64,000 nt of DNA from JAWHTC01 sp032586155 (GTDB lineage Bacteria > Pseudomonadota > Alphaproteobacteria > Rhodobacterales > Rhodobacteraceae), in the NCBI RefSeq assembly GCF_032586155.1, contig NZ_JAWHTC010000005.1, positions 422,170 through 486,169 of the forward strand, written 5' to 3'. Below, piece after piece: positions 15,958 to 24,670 of the stretch; positions within the stretch are counted from its first letter, which is position 1, and each line of letters opens with the position of its first letter. A model generated the notes under the pieces. The model did not search any database, had not been told where the DNA came from, and saw only the letters and a program-made list of their open reading frames with translations. The position numbers and the translations under genes were made by a program.

Positions 15958-17259
15958 TTAGCGTTTGATGTTGGTGGTTTCCTGCAACATCTCGTCCACG
16001 GTCTGGATCACCTTGGCGTTCGACGAATATGCGCGCTGAGTTTCGATCATGTTGGTCAGCTCGCCGGCCACGTCGGTGGTCGATTCCTCGCGGGCAAAGG
16101 ACACGATGTCACCGGTCGGACCGTCACCGGCATCCCAGAGGAAATAGGATCCGCTTTCCGGCGAGGGCAGATAGGTCTGCTGATCGAGGGTGACCAGCCC
16201 ATTGGGGTTGGGTAGGTCGACCAACGGGATTTGGTAGATCGTGCGCGTCACGCCGGTGTCAAAGAAGGCGTGGACAAAGCCGTTTGCGTCCACTTCGACC
16301 GAGGTCATGTTGCCGACGGGGTAACCATCCTTGGAAATCGAAACCGGGGCGAAACTGTCGCTGAGCTGGGTCAGCCCGTCGGCCGCGCCAAGCATGCCGA
16401 TATTGATTTCCATCGGGCCGCCAGCGACGTTGACGACCAATGCGCCCGTGACCGGATCATAGGCGCCGCCGCTGACGGCCGTGACCGAAAGAAGCGTGCC
16501 GCCCGACGTGCGGCTGTCATCGAAAGTGAGGGTGTATTCGCCGATCACCGTGCTGGGAGTGGCCGAGTCGTAAAGCGTCATCGTCCATTCGTTGGACGAT
16601 CCGGTGGCGGGTACGGTCGGGGCAAACTCGACCGTGATGTTCTCGGATGTGCCGAGGTTGTCGAAATACTCGATCGACAGTTCCGAGGTGGTGCCAGCGG
16701 CTCCGGCCTCGGTCTCGGTCGCGGGCAGGTTGACGCCCAGGTTGATGGCCGTGGTCGGTTCACCCGAAAACTGGTTGACGTTGATCTGTACCGGTTCCAG
16801 CCCGTCCGAGGTATCACGCGGAAAGGTCGGCACCGTACCATCGGGCAGCGCCGGCCAGCCCATAAGGACAAGCCCGGCCTCGGAGACGAGGTAACCCTCT
16901 TCGTTGGTGCGGAACGACCCGGTGGTCGATAGCATCATTTACGGGTTGCCGTTGCCGGCATTCACTTCGGAAATCGCCGCCACCGGGAGCATGCCGCGCC
17001 CCCGCACGGCAAGGTCGGTCGGGTTCGACGTCGCCACAAGTGCGCCACGCTGATCGATCAGGCGTTGGGTGGTGGTGCGCACGCCCCCGGCGGAGTAGGT
17101 GCCGCCCATCGACGAAATGACCATCGAGTGGAAATCCGCCTCGACCCGTTTGTAGCCGAAAGTGGCCGAGTTCGCTATATTGTCCGAAATTGTCGCCAGT
17201 CTTGTGGCATTGGCGGTAAGTCCCGCCACCCCGGCATTAAGCGAAGATGAAATCGTCAT
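15958..17259 (-). pseudogene. flgE: Flagellar hook protein FlgE, interrupted by an in-frame stop
   Basis: One continuous frame encodes FlgE, with a TAA at 16939-16941. The first part (MTISSSLNAGVAGLTANATR, SDNIANSATFGYKRVE, LAVRGRGMLPV) is the conserved hook N-terminus. Directly after the stop comes MMLSTTGSFRTNEEGYLV, then GLVLMGWPA, and the correct C-terminus ETQRAYSSNAKVIQTVDEMLQ. Reading through the stop gives about 433 residues, normal for the hook protein. A single C-to-T change (CAA to TAA) would explain it. Two ATGs follow the stop immediately, but restarting there could not make a hook because both termini must form the coiled core. Confidence 0.87.
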
Positions 17260-17317
17260 GGATACGCCTTTCTGCTGCATCAACCATCAAGTCGGACACA
17301 GACATAAAGGTTGCCGC

Positions 17318-17333
17318 TTAACAGCGCGCTAAC
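17318..17333 (+). promoter_or_regulatory. Candidate CtrA-binding site upstream of flgE
   Basis: TTAA-N7-CTAAC, one mismatch from the CtrA consensus TTAA-N7-TTAAC, lies 59 bases upstream of the flgE start in the flgE-motB gap. CtrA controls flagellar genes in many Rhodobacterales, so the position is sensible. Confidence 0.4.
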
Positions 17334-17356
17334 GTATAAAATCTATCAGACTTTCA

Positions 17357-18217
17357 TCATGGCTCTCGCAGAAGGATCACCTCAATACGGTTGTTGCGGA
17401 CGTCCATCGGGTTGCGCGCCTGAGGTTTGTTGTCGGCGTGTCCGGTGACGCGGCGCACCCGTTCGTTGTCCAAACCGTGTTTCTCGAGCAGTAGGCGCAT
17501 TGCATTGGCACGGGCCGAGGACAGGTCCCAGATAGGATTGTTGGCCAGAACCACGGGCTGGGACCGTGTGTGCCCGCCAATGGCCACCTTGTTCTCGACC
17601 AGCGGGATGACCCGTGCCAGCATCCCGGCCAGATCGTGCAGCAACTGCGTTGGCGTGGTGGTGTCGGGGTCGAACAGCGGCACGTCATCCAGATCGAACA
17701 GCTCAATCACCAGGCCTTCGTCGGTTACGCGGGTTATGATGTGCTTCAATGCCTCTTCGGTGGCCATGCTTTCGCCACCACGTCCCAGCAGCATCTCTTC
17801 GACAAGCTCGAAGGCCTCGGCGTCGCAATCGCCACGAGACGCATCCTGACCCTTGTCGCCAACACCGGTTTCGCCGCGGGCCTGGTTGGCCTCGGTCGGG
17901 CGCCTGTTGGACGCCCCGGTGCCGTTCTGGGGCAGGGTTTTCTCGGAGAAGACGCTTTCGCCACCAAATGCCCCTTCACCGCCGCCCGATACACGGTTGA
18001 TCGGTACGGTCGGACTGAAATAATCGGCCACGCCCTTGCGTTGCTTCTCGGTTGTCGCGTTCAACAGCCACATCAGAAGAAAGAAGGCCATCATCGCCGT
18101 CACGAAGTCGGCGTAAGCAGCTTTCCAGGCACCGCCATGATGCCTCCCGCCGCTGATGACTTTCTTTCTCTTGATGATGACTGGCGCGGCATTGCTTTGC
18201 GCGCTCATATCCACCAC
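17357..18217 (-). CDS. motB: Flagellar motor stator protein MotB
   Basis: 286 residues. The N-terminal region has the MotB plug and single membrane helix (WKAAYADFVTAMMAFFLLMW) with the proton-binding Asp in AYADFVTAM. The C-terminal OmpA-like domain binds peptidoglycan: IGGHTRSQPV, LSSARANAMRLLLE, RVTGHADNKP, NNRIEVILL. MotB couples ion flow to rotation together with MotA, which is not in this window. The start may be the ATG at 18217 or the one three codons later. It is upstream of flgE in the same orientation with a 97-base gap containing the CtrA-like site. Confidence 0.93.
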   Translation of the reverse strand: MVDMSAQSNAAPVIIKRKKVISGGRHHGGAWKAAYADFVTAMMAFFLLMWLLNATTEKQRKGVADYFSPTVPINRVSGGGEGAFGGESVFSEKTLPQNGTGASNRRPTEANQARGETGVGDKGQDASRGDCDAEAFELVEEMLLGRGGESMATEEALKHIITRVTDEGLVIELFDLDDVPLFDPDTTTPTQLLHDLAGMLARVIPLVENKVAIGGHTRSQPVVLANNPIWDLSSARANAMRLLLEKHGLDNERVRRVTGHADNKPQARNPMDVRNNRIEVILLREP

Positions 18218-18304
18218 CTTTTTAACTCACCCGAGGCAAGCGATAGCAGCCAGAAATTACCGGCACCTTAATGGTAGAGTTTTATAAACTCGGGGTGGCT
18301 GGGT

Positions 18305-19330
18305 TTATGTTCGCAACGTGTCGCCAATCGACAGAGTCGGTGCTAGCTCGATATGTTCCGGGGCGCCGTCGCCGTTTTCACGGCGGCTGCGCTCAAGAAT
18401 GATTTCCGCGGCTTTCCGGCCGATTTCAAAGCGGCAGGCGTCCATCGTGGCAAGCTGCATCGGCAGACCCTGCAAAAGTTCGACCCCGTTGAACCCCGCG
18501 AGCCCCACATCAGCTGGGATATTGACCCCGTTTTCCAGCAGGAAAAGCAGGCCACCGGCGCCGATCATGTCATTCGAATAGTAGATAAAATCCAGGTCCG
18601 GTGTGCGTTTCAGAACCGTTTCGGTCATTTCGCGGCCCTTGGCCAGCGCCGAGCCTCCGGAATAGAACTCCTGATCGGCGATCTCGATCCCGGCCTTGGC
18701 GAGCGCCTGGGTGAAGCCTTCGAATCTTTTGCGGGCGCGGTGATCGAGTGGCATTTTGGTGCCAAGGAAAGCGATGCGCTTGTATCCTGCCCTGGCGATG
18801 GCTTCTCCCATTTCACGCCCGGCGGTGCGATGCGAAATGCCGACCATTGCGTCGACAGGATCGCCATCGACGTCCATGATCTCAACCACGGGAATTCCGC
18901 TGGCCTGAAGCATGGCGCGCGCCGCGTCGGAGTGCTCCAGCCCGGCAATGATCACGCCGGATGGCCGCCAGGACAGCATTTCGTAAAGAACCTTCTCTTC
19001 CTTTTCGGGAAGGTAGTCGGTGATGCCGACCACCGGCTGCAAATCAGTGTCTTCCAACGTTCGGCTGATCCCGGTCATCACCTCGGGAAACACCATGTTG
19101 GACATTGACGGGATGATCACTGCGACAAGGTTGACACGTTGGCTTGCCAGCGCACCGGCGATCTTGTTCGGCACATAGCCTAGCCGCTTGGCCGCCTGTA
19201 GAACCTTCTCGCGGGTGGCGTCAGATACGTCTCCTCGGTTGCGTAGCACCCGGCTCACGGTCATTTCGGACACGCCGGAAGCCTCAGAGACGTCGCGTAG
19301 GGTGAGCGGGCGGTTGGAAGGGCTGGTCAA
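18305..19330 (-). CDS. LacI-family transcriptional regulator
   Basis: 341 residues. The N-terminal helix-turn-helix is clear: TLRDVSEASGVSEMTVSRVL, then the hinge YVPNKIAGALASQR. A periplasmic-binding-protein-like sugar sensor follows (NLVAVIIPSMSNMVFPEV, GYKRIAFLGTKM, DFIYYSNDMIGAGGL). The HTH and core resemble GntR/IdnR-type LacI regulators of gluconate or related sugar acids, but no target operon lies next to it, so I give no symbol. Confidence 0.88.
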   Translation of the reverse strand: MTSPSNRPLTLRDVSEASGVSEMTVSRVLRNRGDVSDATREKVLQAAKRLGYVPNKIAGALASQRVNLVAVIIPSMSNMVFPEVMTGISRTLEDTDLQPVVGITDYLPEKEEKVLYEMLSWRPSGVIIAGLEHSDAARAMLQASGIPVVEIMDVDGDPVDAMVGISHRTAGREMGEAIARAGYKRIAFLGTKMPLDHRARKRFEGFTQALAKAGIEIADQEFYSGGSALAKGREMTETVLKRTPDLDFIYYSNDMIGAGGLLFLLENGVNIPADVGLAGFNGVELLQGLPMQLATMDACRFEIGRKAAEIILERSRRENGDGAPEHIELAPTLSIGDTLRT

Positions 19331-19346
19331 TGGTACGATCCCGGTA

Positions 19347-19360
19347 TGTTTACGCTCACA
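19347..19360. promoter_or_regulatory. Possible LacI-family operator
   Basis: TGTTTACGCTCACA is an imperfect palindrome (TGT-N3-CG-N3-ACA) with the central CG typical of LacI-family operators, 16 bases upstream of the lacI-type start. It could serve autoregulation. Short and imperfect, so weak. Confidence 0.25.
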
Positions 19361-19498
19361 GTTAGCCCGAAGCAGGCCATTGGTTCAAGTTGCCAGCGTG
19401 GCGCAGGGCGCGTTGCGCGCCGGTGTGTGGTTTTTCGGGGTTCGATATTCGTCTTGCCGGTGACAGGGGCTGAAACCGGCGCTATGAAGGCGGCGCGC

Positions 19499-19575
19499 GG
19501 CCCCGTGGCTCAACTGGATAGAGCAGCCCCCTCCTAAGGGGCAGGTTGCAGGTTCGAATCCTGCCGGGGTCGCCA
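19499..19575 (+). tRNA. tRNA-Arg (anticodon CCT)
   Basis: The complete cloverleaf can be folded: acceptor stem GGCCCCG with CGGGGTC, D-arm GCTCAACTGGATAGAGC, anticodon stem-loop GCCCC-CTCCTAA-GGGGC giving anticodon CCT, T-arm CAGGTTCGAATCCTG, discriminator G and an encoded CCA. It lies downstream of nothing obvious and is probably transcribed on its own. Confidence 0.97.
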
Positions 19576-20037
19576 GCGCCACTGATATCGTGGAATAAAT
19601 GGCTACACACTGAAGGTGTGCGGCAAGGTTTGTAAGTCCATCATCGTTCGATCTCATGGGCCGACCAACATTGCATGCGTCTGCCGTATCCGAAATGGGG
19701 CTCGGAGCGATTGTCGCGAATTGTTGGATTGCCCCGCTCATTTTCAGGGTCATTTGATTTAGCGTGGCTCCTCGGCGCGGTTCACGTCTCCAAGTTGAGG
19801 GGCGTGATGAGCAATCCATTAGGGCCACCAACGTTTAGATGGCGCGGTCTTTGCGCCAAATGACTGACAGACCCCTTCCCTGGTTGGGGCCAGTGCGAAC
19901 TAGTCTGGCAGCGCCCCTCCCGCAAATTCATTTGGTTTGATATTCAAACCACTGGTTTATTTTTCTTGACAGATTGTGTGAAACTCTGCAACGGTTTTCT
20001 TAGGTTATGCAGGAAACCCTTGCACCTTTGACTTCTG
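19576..20037. other. Intergenic region between tRNA-Arg and the IclR-type gene
   Basis: About 460 bases without a convincing gene. Its right part holds a perfect palindrome (19933-19951) and a TTGACA hexamer (19966-19971) that may form the promoter of the IclR-type gene. I saw no complete insertion sequence in it. Confidence 0.5.
19933..19951. promoter_or_regulatory. Perfect palindrome, candidate IclR-type operator
   Basis: TGGTTTGA-TAT-TCAAACCA: eight-base arms around a three-base centre, 15 bases upstream of a TTGACA hexamer and about 90 bases upstream of the IclR-family start. Size and AT-rich centre fit an IclR-type operator. Autoregulation or control of the downstream aminotransferase is likely. 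Confidence 0.45.
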
Positions 20038-20835
20038 TTGTTGCGCCAAGAAGGGAAACACCACGTGGGAACCGTAGCCAAGGCATTGTCATTGCTTGAG
20101 CAGTTTTCCAACGCACAACCGCTGATCGGGTTGAGCGACATGGCGCGACTGGCTGGGCTCAACAAGGCGACCACCTATCGTTTGCTCACCGAACTGCAGC
20201 GGAAGGGATTTGTAGAACAGGTCGGGGCCGCGCGCGAGTACCGCTTGGGACCAGCTGTTCTGCGGCTGGCGTCATTGCGCGAAGTAGCCGTGCCGATACG
20301 TGACTTGGCGCGGACTGTCGTGCGTGAATTGTCAGATCAAACTGGCGAAACAGCTCATGTCACGCTCTTGAGCGGAGACATGTTACAGGTCATCGCCTAT
20401 GCCTACAGCGCCGCGCACGGGACAAAGGTCACGATGGAAGATGCCCAGTTCTTGCCGCTTCATGCCAGCAGTTCCGGGCTTGCGGTGATGGCTTGGTCTG
20501 CGTCGGAAATAGTCGATAGGGCTCTTTCCGGTCAGTTGCCTGCACGCACTCCTATGACCTTGACCGAACCGGATCAGATTCGCGCCCTGCTCCCTGGTAT
20601 TCGCGAGGTAGGTTATGCTGAATACAGAGGCGGGTTTGAGACCGACGTGCACACTCAGGGCGCTCCCATTTTCAATGCGGACGCTCAGGTCATCGGTGCA
20701 ATTTCCGTCGCCTTGCCCGCTGCTCGGTTTACGCCTGATGCCGCAGAGCGGGTTCCAGCTCTCGTCCGCTCTCAAGCCATTCAACTGACCCACATGAACG
20801 GGGGTAGGTTGCCCGATACCTATCCGACAGAATGA
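20038..20835 (+). CDS. IclR-family transcriptional regulator
   Basis: 265 residues. The N-terminal winged helix reads LSLLEQFSNAQPLIGLSDMARLAGLNKATTYRLL, then KGFVEQVGAAREYRLG. The C-terminal IclR effector domain follows, with LHASSSGLAVMAW and VHTQGAPIFNADAQVIGAISVALP. The exact start is unsure: ATG 20038 or a GTG nine codons later. It lies 19 bases upstream of the aminotransferase gene in the same direction, so it probably controls amino-compound catabolism through that enzyme. Confidence 0.88.
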   Translation: MLRQEGKHHVGTVAKALSLLEQFSNAQPLIGLSDMARLAGLNKATTYRLLTELQRKGFVEQVGAAREYRLGPAVLRLASLREVAVPIRDLARTVVRELSDQTGETAHVTLLSGDMLQVIAYAYSAAHGTKVTMEDAQFLPLHASSSGLAVMAWSASEIVDRALSGQLPARTPMTLTEPDQIRALLPGIREVGYAEYRGGFETDVHTQGAPIFNADAQVIGAISVALPAARFTPDAAERVPALVRSQAIQLTHMNGGRLPDTYPTE

Positions 20836-20854
20836 TCCCGAAAGGACCTGAGAA

Positions 20855-22207
20855 ATGAAGGACAGCAACTTCCTGAAAGAAAAGAATGCCCGCTCAATGT
20901 GGCATCCGATGGCGCATCCTGCCGACAGCCTCGCCAACCCGCCGACCATTGTAACCGGGGCCAGCGGGGTTCGGATCAGGGATGTGGACGGACATGAGGT
21001 TGTTGACGGGGTCGGCGGGCTTTGGAACGTCAATCTGGGCTTTTCTTGTGATCCGGTGAAAAAGGCGATTGCCGAGCAGCTTGATCAGCTACCCTATTAC
21101 TCCACCTTTCGCGGCACAACAAACGACGCTGTGATCGAGCTGTCCGAAGAACTGCGCGACTTCTTCGCCCCTGACGGGCTGACCCGTGCTTTTTATACCT
21201 CGGGTGGGTCGGATAGCGTGGAAACCGCCCTGCGCCTTGCCCGCCAGTATCACAAGGTCAAGGGTGAGCCCGGTCGTACAAAGTTTCTGAGTCTCAAGAA
21301 GGGGTATCACGGCACCCATTTCGGCGGTGCTTCGGTCAACGGTAATGCCAATTTCCGCACCCAGTACGAACCTTTGCTGCCCGGCTGCCACCAGATCCCC
21401 GCGCCGTATACCTATCGCAATCCGTTTGGCGAAACCGATCCGGCGAAACTTGCCCAGCTTTGTCTGGCCGCACTGGAAGATGAAATTGCCTTCCAGGACC
21501 CGTCCACCATTGCCGCTTTTATCATGGAGCCCGTATTGGGGGCTGGCGGCGTGATCCCGCCGCATGAAAGCTTCATGCCCGGTGTGCGCGAGATCTGTTC
21601 GCGCCACGGCATCCTTCTGATTGCGGACGAGGTTATCACCGCCTTTGGCCGAACCGGAAGTTGGAGCGGCAGCCGGCATTGGGGGGTGCAGCCCGACATG
21701 ATGGCTACCGCAAAAGCAATCACTAATGGCTATTTCCCGTTCGGGGCTATGATGTTATCGGAAGAGGTCGCGCAGGTGTTCGAAAGTGATGAAACCGGAA
21801 AAGCCACAATAGGACATGGCTATACCTATTCGGGGCATCCGGTTGGCGCAGCCGCCGCACTGGCCTGTCTGGCCGAGACCAAGCGGCTGAAGGTCAACGA
21901 AAACGCCGCGGTGCGTGGGAAGGAGTTGTTTGACGGCTTGAGCGAGCTTAAAGACAGCTTCGACATGATCGGTGATGTGCGCGGTGGTCACGGTTTGATG
22001 TGCGCGATAGAACTGGTTTCGGATCAAACCACGAAAAAAACCGTAGGCAAGGACTTGACCCAAATCATTCAGGATACCGCCTATCAGAATGGGGCGATGA
22101 TCCGCATTTCCGGGCCGAACATCATTCTTTCGCCACCTCTGGTTTTGAGCGCGGATGATGTGCGGGTCATCTTGAATGCGGTGGAGGCCGGTCTTTCTGC
22201 AGCCTAA
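20855..22207 (+). CDS. Class III PLP-dependent aminotransferase (omega-amino acid:pyruvate type)
   Basis: 450 residues. It transfers an amino group from an amine or omega-amino acid to a keto acid such as pyruvate using pyridoxal phosphate. Visible features: FYTSGGSDSVETALRLAR (cofactor phosphate binding), GYHGTHFGGASVNGN, the aspartate of LLIADEVITAFGRTG that contacts the PLP ring nitrogen, the catalytic lysine in TAKAITNGYFPFGA, and GYTYSGHPVGAAAALA. The exact amine (taurine, putrescine, beta-alanine or other) cannot be decided. An RBS-like AAAGGA precedes the ATG. Pairs with the upstream IclR gene. Confidence 0.9.
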   Translation: MKDSNFLKEKNARSMWHPMAHPADSLANPPTIVTGASGVRIRDVDGHEVVDGVGGLWNVNLGFSCDPVKKAIAEQLDQLPYYSTFRGTTNDAVIELSEELRDFFAPDGLTRAFYTSGGSDSVETALRLARQYHKVKGEPGRTKFLSLKKGYHGTHFGGASVNGNANFRTQYEPLLPGCHQIPAPYTYRNPFGETDPAKLAQLCLAALEDEIAFQDPSTIAAFIMEPVLGAGGVIPPHESFMPGVREICSRHGILLIADEVITAFGRTGSWSGSRHWGVQPDMMATAKAITNGYFPFGAMMLSEEVAQVFESDETGKATIGHGYTYSGHPVGAAAALACLAETKRLKVNENAAVRGKELFDGLSELKDSFDMIGDVRGGHGLMCAIELVSDQTTKKTVGKDLTQIIQDTAYQNGAMIRISGPNIILSPPLVLSADDVRVILNAVEAGLSAA

Positions 22208-22398
22208 AAACGATCGGGCAGTTCGGCATATTGGCCGATCTGTCCCATTGTGCGAAATGCACCCGACAGGAAAACCTCCAACCAGGACGCGGTCTTCAGT
22301 GCCAAGGTTTCGATTTGCAGGATCTGGTCGAGGCTGCGCTCACGATGCGGGCGGCCTAGGCGGCAGTCCGGGTCTGCATCACGCACCATAGGTCGGCC
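22204..22398 (-). pseudogene. C-terminal remnant of an unidentified gene cut by an IS3 element
   Basis: A minus-strand frame is open from the junction at about 22398 to a stop at 22204, ending FLSGAFRTMGQIGQYAELP. It reads like real protein (balanced composition, helix-like LDQILQIETLALKTASWLEVFL). Its upstream part disappears exactly where the IS3-like left end begins. I do not recognise the family. The stop overlaps the aminotransferase stop region. Confidence 0.45.
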
Positions 22399-22665
22399 TG
22401 TAATTTTGAGGCAGAGCCGACGATCCTCCCGGACAGAAGTGGTCCGTTAGTATATTTCGGAAAACGGAGGATCCGAATGATTAGAAAGAGACACAAGCCA
22501 GAGGAAATTGTCACGAAGCTGCGACAAGTTGAGATTCTTGTCGGGCTGGGAATGTCGCGGATCGATGCGATCCGTGAGGTTCGCACCACCGAACGGACCT
22601 AATACCGCTGGCGCAGGCAGTATGCCGGGATGGGAACCGACCGAGTGAGAGAACTGGGTGATGCA
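22399..22665 (+). mobile_element. IS3-family insertion sequence remnant (left end and orfA fragment)
   Basis: Starting at ATG 22477 the frame reads MIRKRHKPEEIVTKLRQVE, then VGLGMSRIDAIREV, typical of the helix-turn-helix OrfA of IS3-family elements. An in-frame TAA (in RT-stop-YRWRRQY, where TYYRWRRQY is expected) kills it, and similarity ends after DRVRELG. No orfB remains. The left end is probably near 22399. An inactive fragment. Confidence 0.75.
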
Positions 22666-22797
22666 GGCAAAAATTCTCCCCTCGGGGTTTCATGAGCATT
22701 GCACGGGCTTGCCCGTGGGTAAGCGTCACCCCAGAACATCACATGCCGCGTCCATCATCATTTCTACATTCGGCGATCCGCCTGTGCCGAACTCCAG

Positions 22798-23130
22798 TTA
22801 TCGTGGCGTGTAGGCCTCTAGGATAAACTGCCCCCGGTCGCAAAGCATCCGCGATTTGCCCGCGCACTTGGGCGCGCAATCGCGGCGGCAGGTGGCAGAA
22901 AATCGAAACGACCGTGTCCCAACCCTGTGGGCCTGTTCGTGACCGGTTTCGGCGGCATCCAACGCTGATACATGATGCCCAAGACCGGCGAGGAAGATCG
23001 CTTGCCGGCCTTCACCTTCCGCCAAACAAAGCGTGTCACCGACCGCGAATGTTACGGCCCGTTCACGCAGGAAATCATTGGGTTCGGTCCCATAGGCATA
23101 GGCCTCTCCGGCGTAACGTTGGTTCCACAT
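22798..23130 (-). pseudogene. SAM-dependent methyltransferase remnant (internal deletion and frameshift)
   Basis: From ATG 23130 the product starts MWNQRYAGEAYAYGTEPNDF and carries the SAM-binding block LCLAEGEGRQAIFLAGLGHHV. After ALDAAETGHEQAHR about forty codons of the usual domain are missing. The next segment (FDFLPPAAAIARPSARA) is in a neighbouring frame, and the final QFILEAYTP returns to frame. This is the class I methyltransferase family with N-terminal MWDxRY. A clear pseudogene lying beside the IS3 remnant. Confidence 0.72.
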
Positions 23131-23140
23131 TACTGATCCC

Positions 23141-24670
23141 CTACTTGAGCCCGGCAAAACGCACGCCGCTGAGATCGGCCATGTCGCGTTTCCAGGTTGT
23201 GACGTCATCGTGGGCGAATTCAGAAAGGCTGGCATGTCCGCAGGCCCGGGCAAGCACCTGCATCAGTTCGATCGTTGCTCCGAAATACCGCGCAAGCCGT
23301 TCCGCGCCATTTTGAACGTCCAACCGGGCGCGCAGCTCCGGTTTTTGGGTGGCAATGCCGACAGGACAGTCATTTGAGTTGCACATACGGGCTGCAATGC
23401 AGCCCACGGCCTGCATCGCCGCGTTGGACACGGCGACGGCATCAGCGCCAAGCGCCATGGCTTTGGCAAAATCCTCGGCGACGCGCAGCCCACCAGTGAT
23501 GACCAGCGTCACCTCATTGCCCACCCTGACGTCCAGATGCCGTCTGGCGCGGGCCAGTGCTGGGATTGTCGGAACCGAGATGTGGTCGCGAAAGATCAAA
23601 GGAGCTGCTCCCGTGCCACCACCGCGACCGTCAAGAATGATGTAATCGGCGCTTGCCTCAAGAGCGAAGTCGATATCGTCTTCGATGTGGTTGGCCGACA
23701 GCTTGAACCCGATGGGGATGCCGCCGGACCGCTCACGCACCTCGTCCGCCAGCTTGCGGAAATCGGCAGGCGTGCACAGATCGACAAACGTAGCGGGTGA
23801 AATCGCCGCATTCCCCGGGACCAACCCGCGCACCTCGGCGATCTTGCCCTGAACCTTATCACCGGGCAAATGGCCGCCAGTGCCGGTCTTGGCTCCCTGG
23901 CCTCCTTTGAAATGGAAAGCCTGTACCTTCTCGACAAGCTCAGGCCGCCATCCGAACCCGGCCGAAGCAAGTTCATAGAAATAGCGACTGTTTTCCGCCT
24001 GTTCCTCGGGCAGCATGCCGCCTTCACCGGAACAAATTCCGGTACCAGCCAACTCAGCCCCGCGGGCCAGCGCCACCTTGGCCTCTTCCGACAGCGCGCC
24101 AAAACTCATGTCGGACACAAACAGTGGGATGTCGAGTAGCAGGGGTTTTTTCGCCCGCGGGCCGATCACCACATCGGTGGCAACCGGGTGCTCGTCGAGC
24201 AACGGTTTGCGCGCCATCTGGGCCGGCAGGATTTGGATATCATCCCATTGCGGCAGGTCCTTGCGTGGCACACCCATTGCGCCCATCTCGCCATGATGGC
24301 CGAGCTTGGACAGCCCATCGCGGGCCAGCGAGTGAATTCGCGCAACAGTGGGCTCTTCCGGCGTTGGAACCGCCTCAGGCACGCCATCGGATTGGGCCGC
24401 GGGGGCAGGCTCGCCGACTGCTCGTTCGCCCAACCGTGAATGGCTTCCGTCACAAAATGGCGCGTTGGCGCTGGCCTTGCATTGGCACAGAGCCGCCTTT
24501 CCGGTTTTCTCGGCAGTGAAGCGCAACGGCGTGATGTCAGTTCCGCGATGTGATCCGTCGCAAAATGGCTGGTTGGCCGAGCGCCCGCACCGGCACCAGG
24601 AATAGGATTTTCCGTCTTCTAGATCGACCATTTTGGGCGCTTTGCCGGCAATGATGGGGGTGTCCGTCAT
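23141..24670 (-). CDS. FMN-binding glutamate-synthase-like protein with two N-terminal CDGSH iron-sulfur motifs
   Basis: 509 residues. The N-terminal 80 residues contain two CDGSH-type iron-sulfur motifs: WCRCGRSANQPFCDGSH and LCQCKASANAPFCDGSH, each with the C-x-C-x2-S/A-x3-P-x-C-D-G-x-H ligand pattern. The rest is the glutamate synthase central/FMN barrel: DMSFGALSEEAKVALARGAEL, GTGICSGEGGMLPEE, QGAKTGTGGHLPG, GRGGGTGAAPL, and the 3Fe-4S ligands in CIAARMCNSNDCPVGIATQ. There is no glutaminase domain, so this is not full glutamate synthase. The electron donor and substrate are unknown. It overlaps the glutathionyl-hydroquinone reductase gene by four bases, suggesting joint redox work. Confidence 0.88.
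   Translation of the reverse strand: MTDTPIIAGKAPKMVDLEDGKSYSWCRCGRSANQPFCDGSHRGTDITPLRFTAEKTGKAALCQCKASANAPFCDGSHSRLGERAVGEPAPAAQSDGVPEAVPTPEEPTVARIHSLARDGLSKLGHHGEMGAMGVPRKDLPQWDDIQILPAQMARKPLLDEHPVATDVVIGPRAKKPLLLDIPLFVSDMSFGALSEEAKVALARGAELAGTGICSGEGGMLPEEQAENSRYFYELASAGFGWRPELVEKVQAFHFKGGQGAKTGTGGHLPGDKVQGKIAEVRGLVPGNAAISPATFVDLCTPADFRKLADEVRERSGGIPIGFKLSANHIEDDIDFALEASADYIILDGRGGGTGAAPLIFRDHISVPTIPALARARRHLDVRVGNEVTLVITGGLRVAEDFAKAMALGADAVAVSNAAMQAVGCIAARMCNSNDCPVGIATQKPELRARLDVQNGAERLARYFGATIELMQVLARACGHASLSEFAHDDVTTWKRDMADLSGVRFAGLK

Noticed and set aside
19385..19831. Minus-strand frame of 148 codons covering the tRNA-Arg gene
   Set aside because: It contains the AGFEPATCPLGGG-type string that arises when a tRNA is translated backwards. 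Not a gene.
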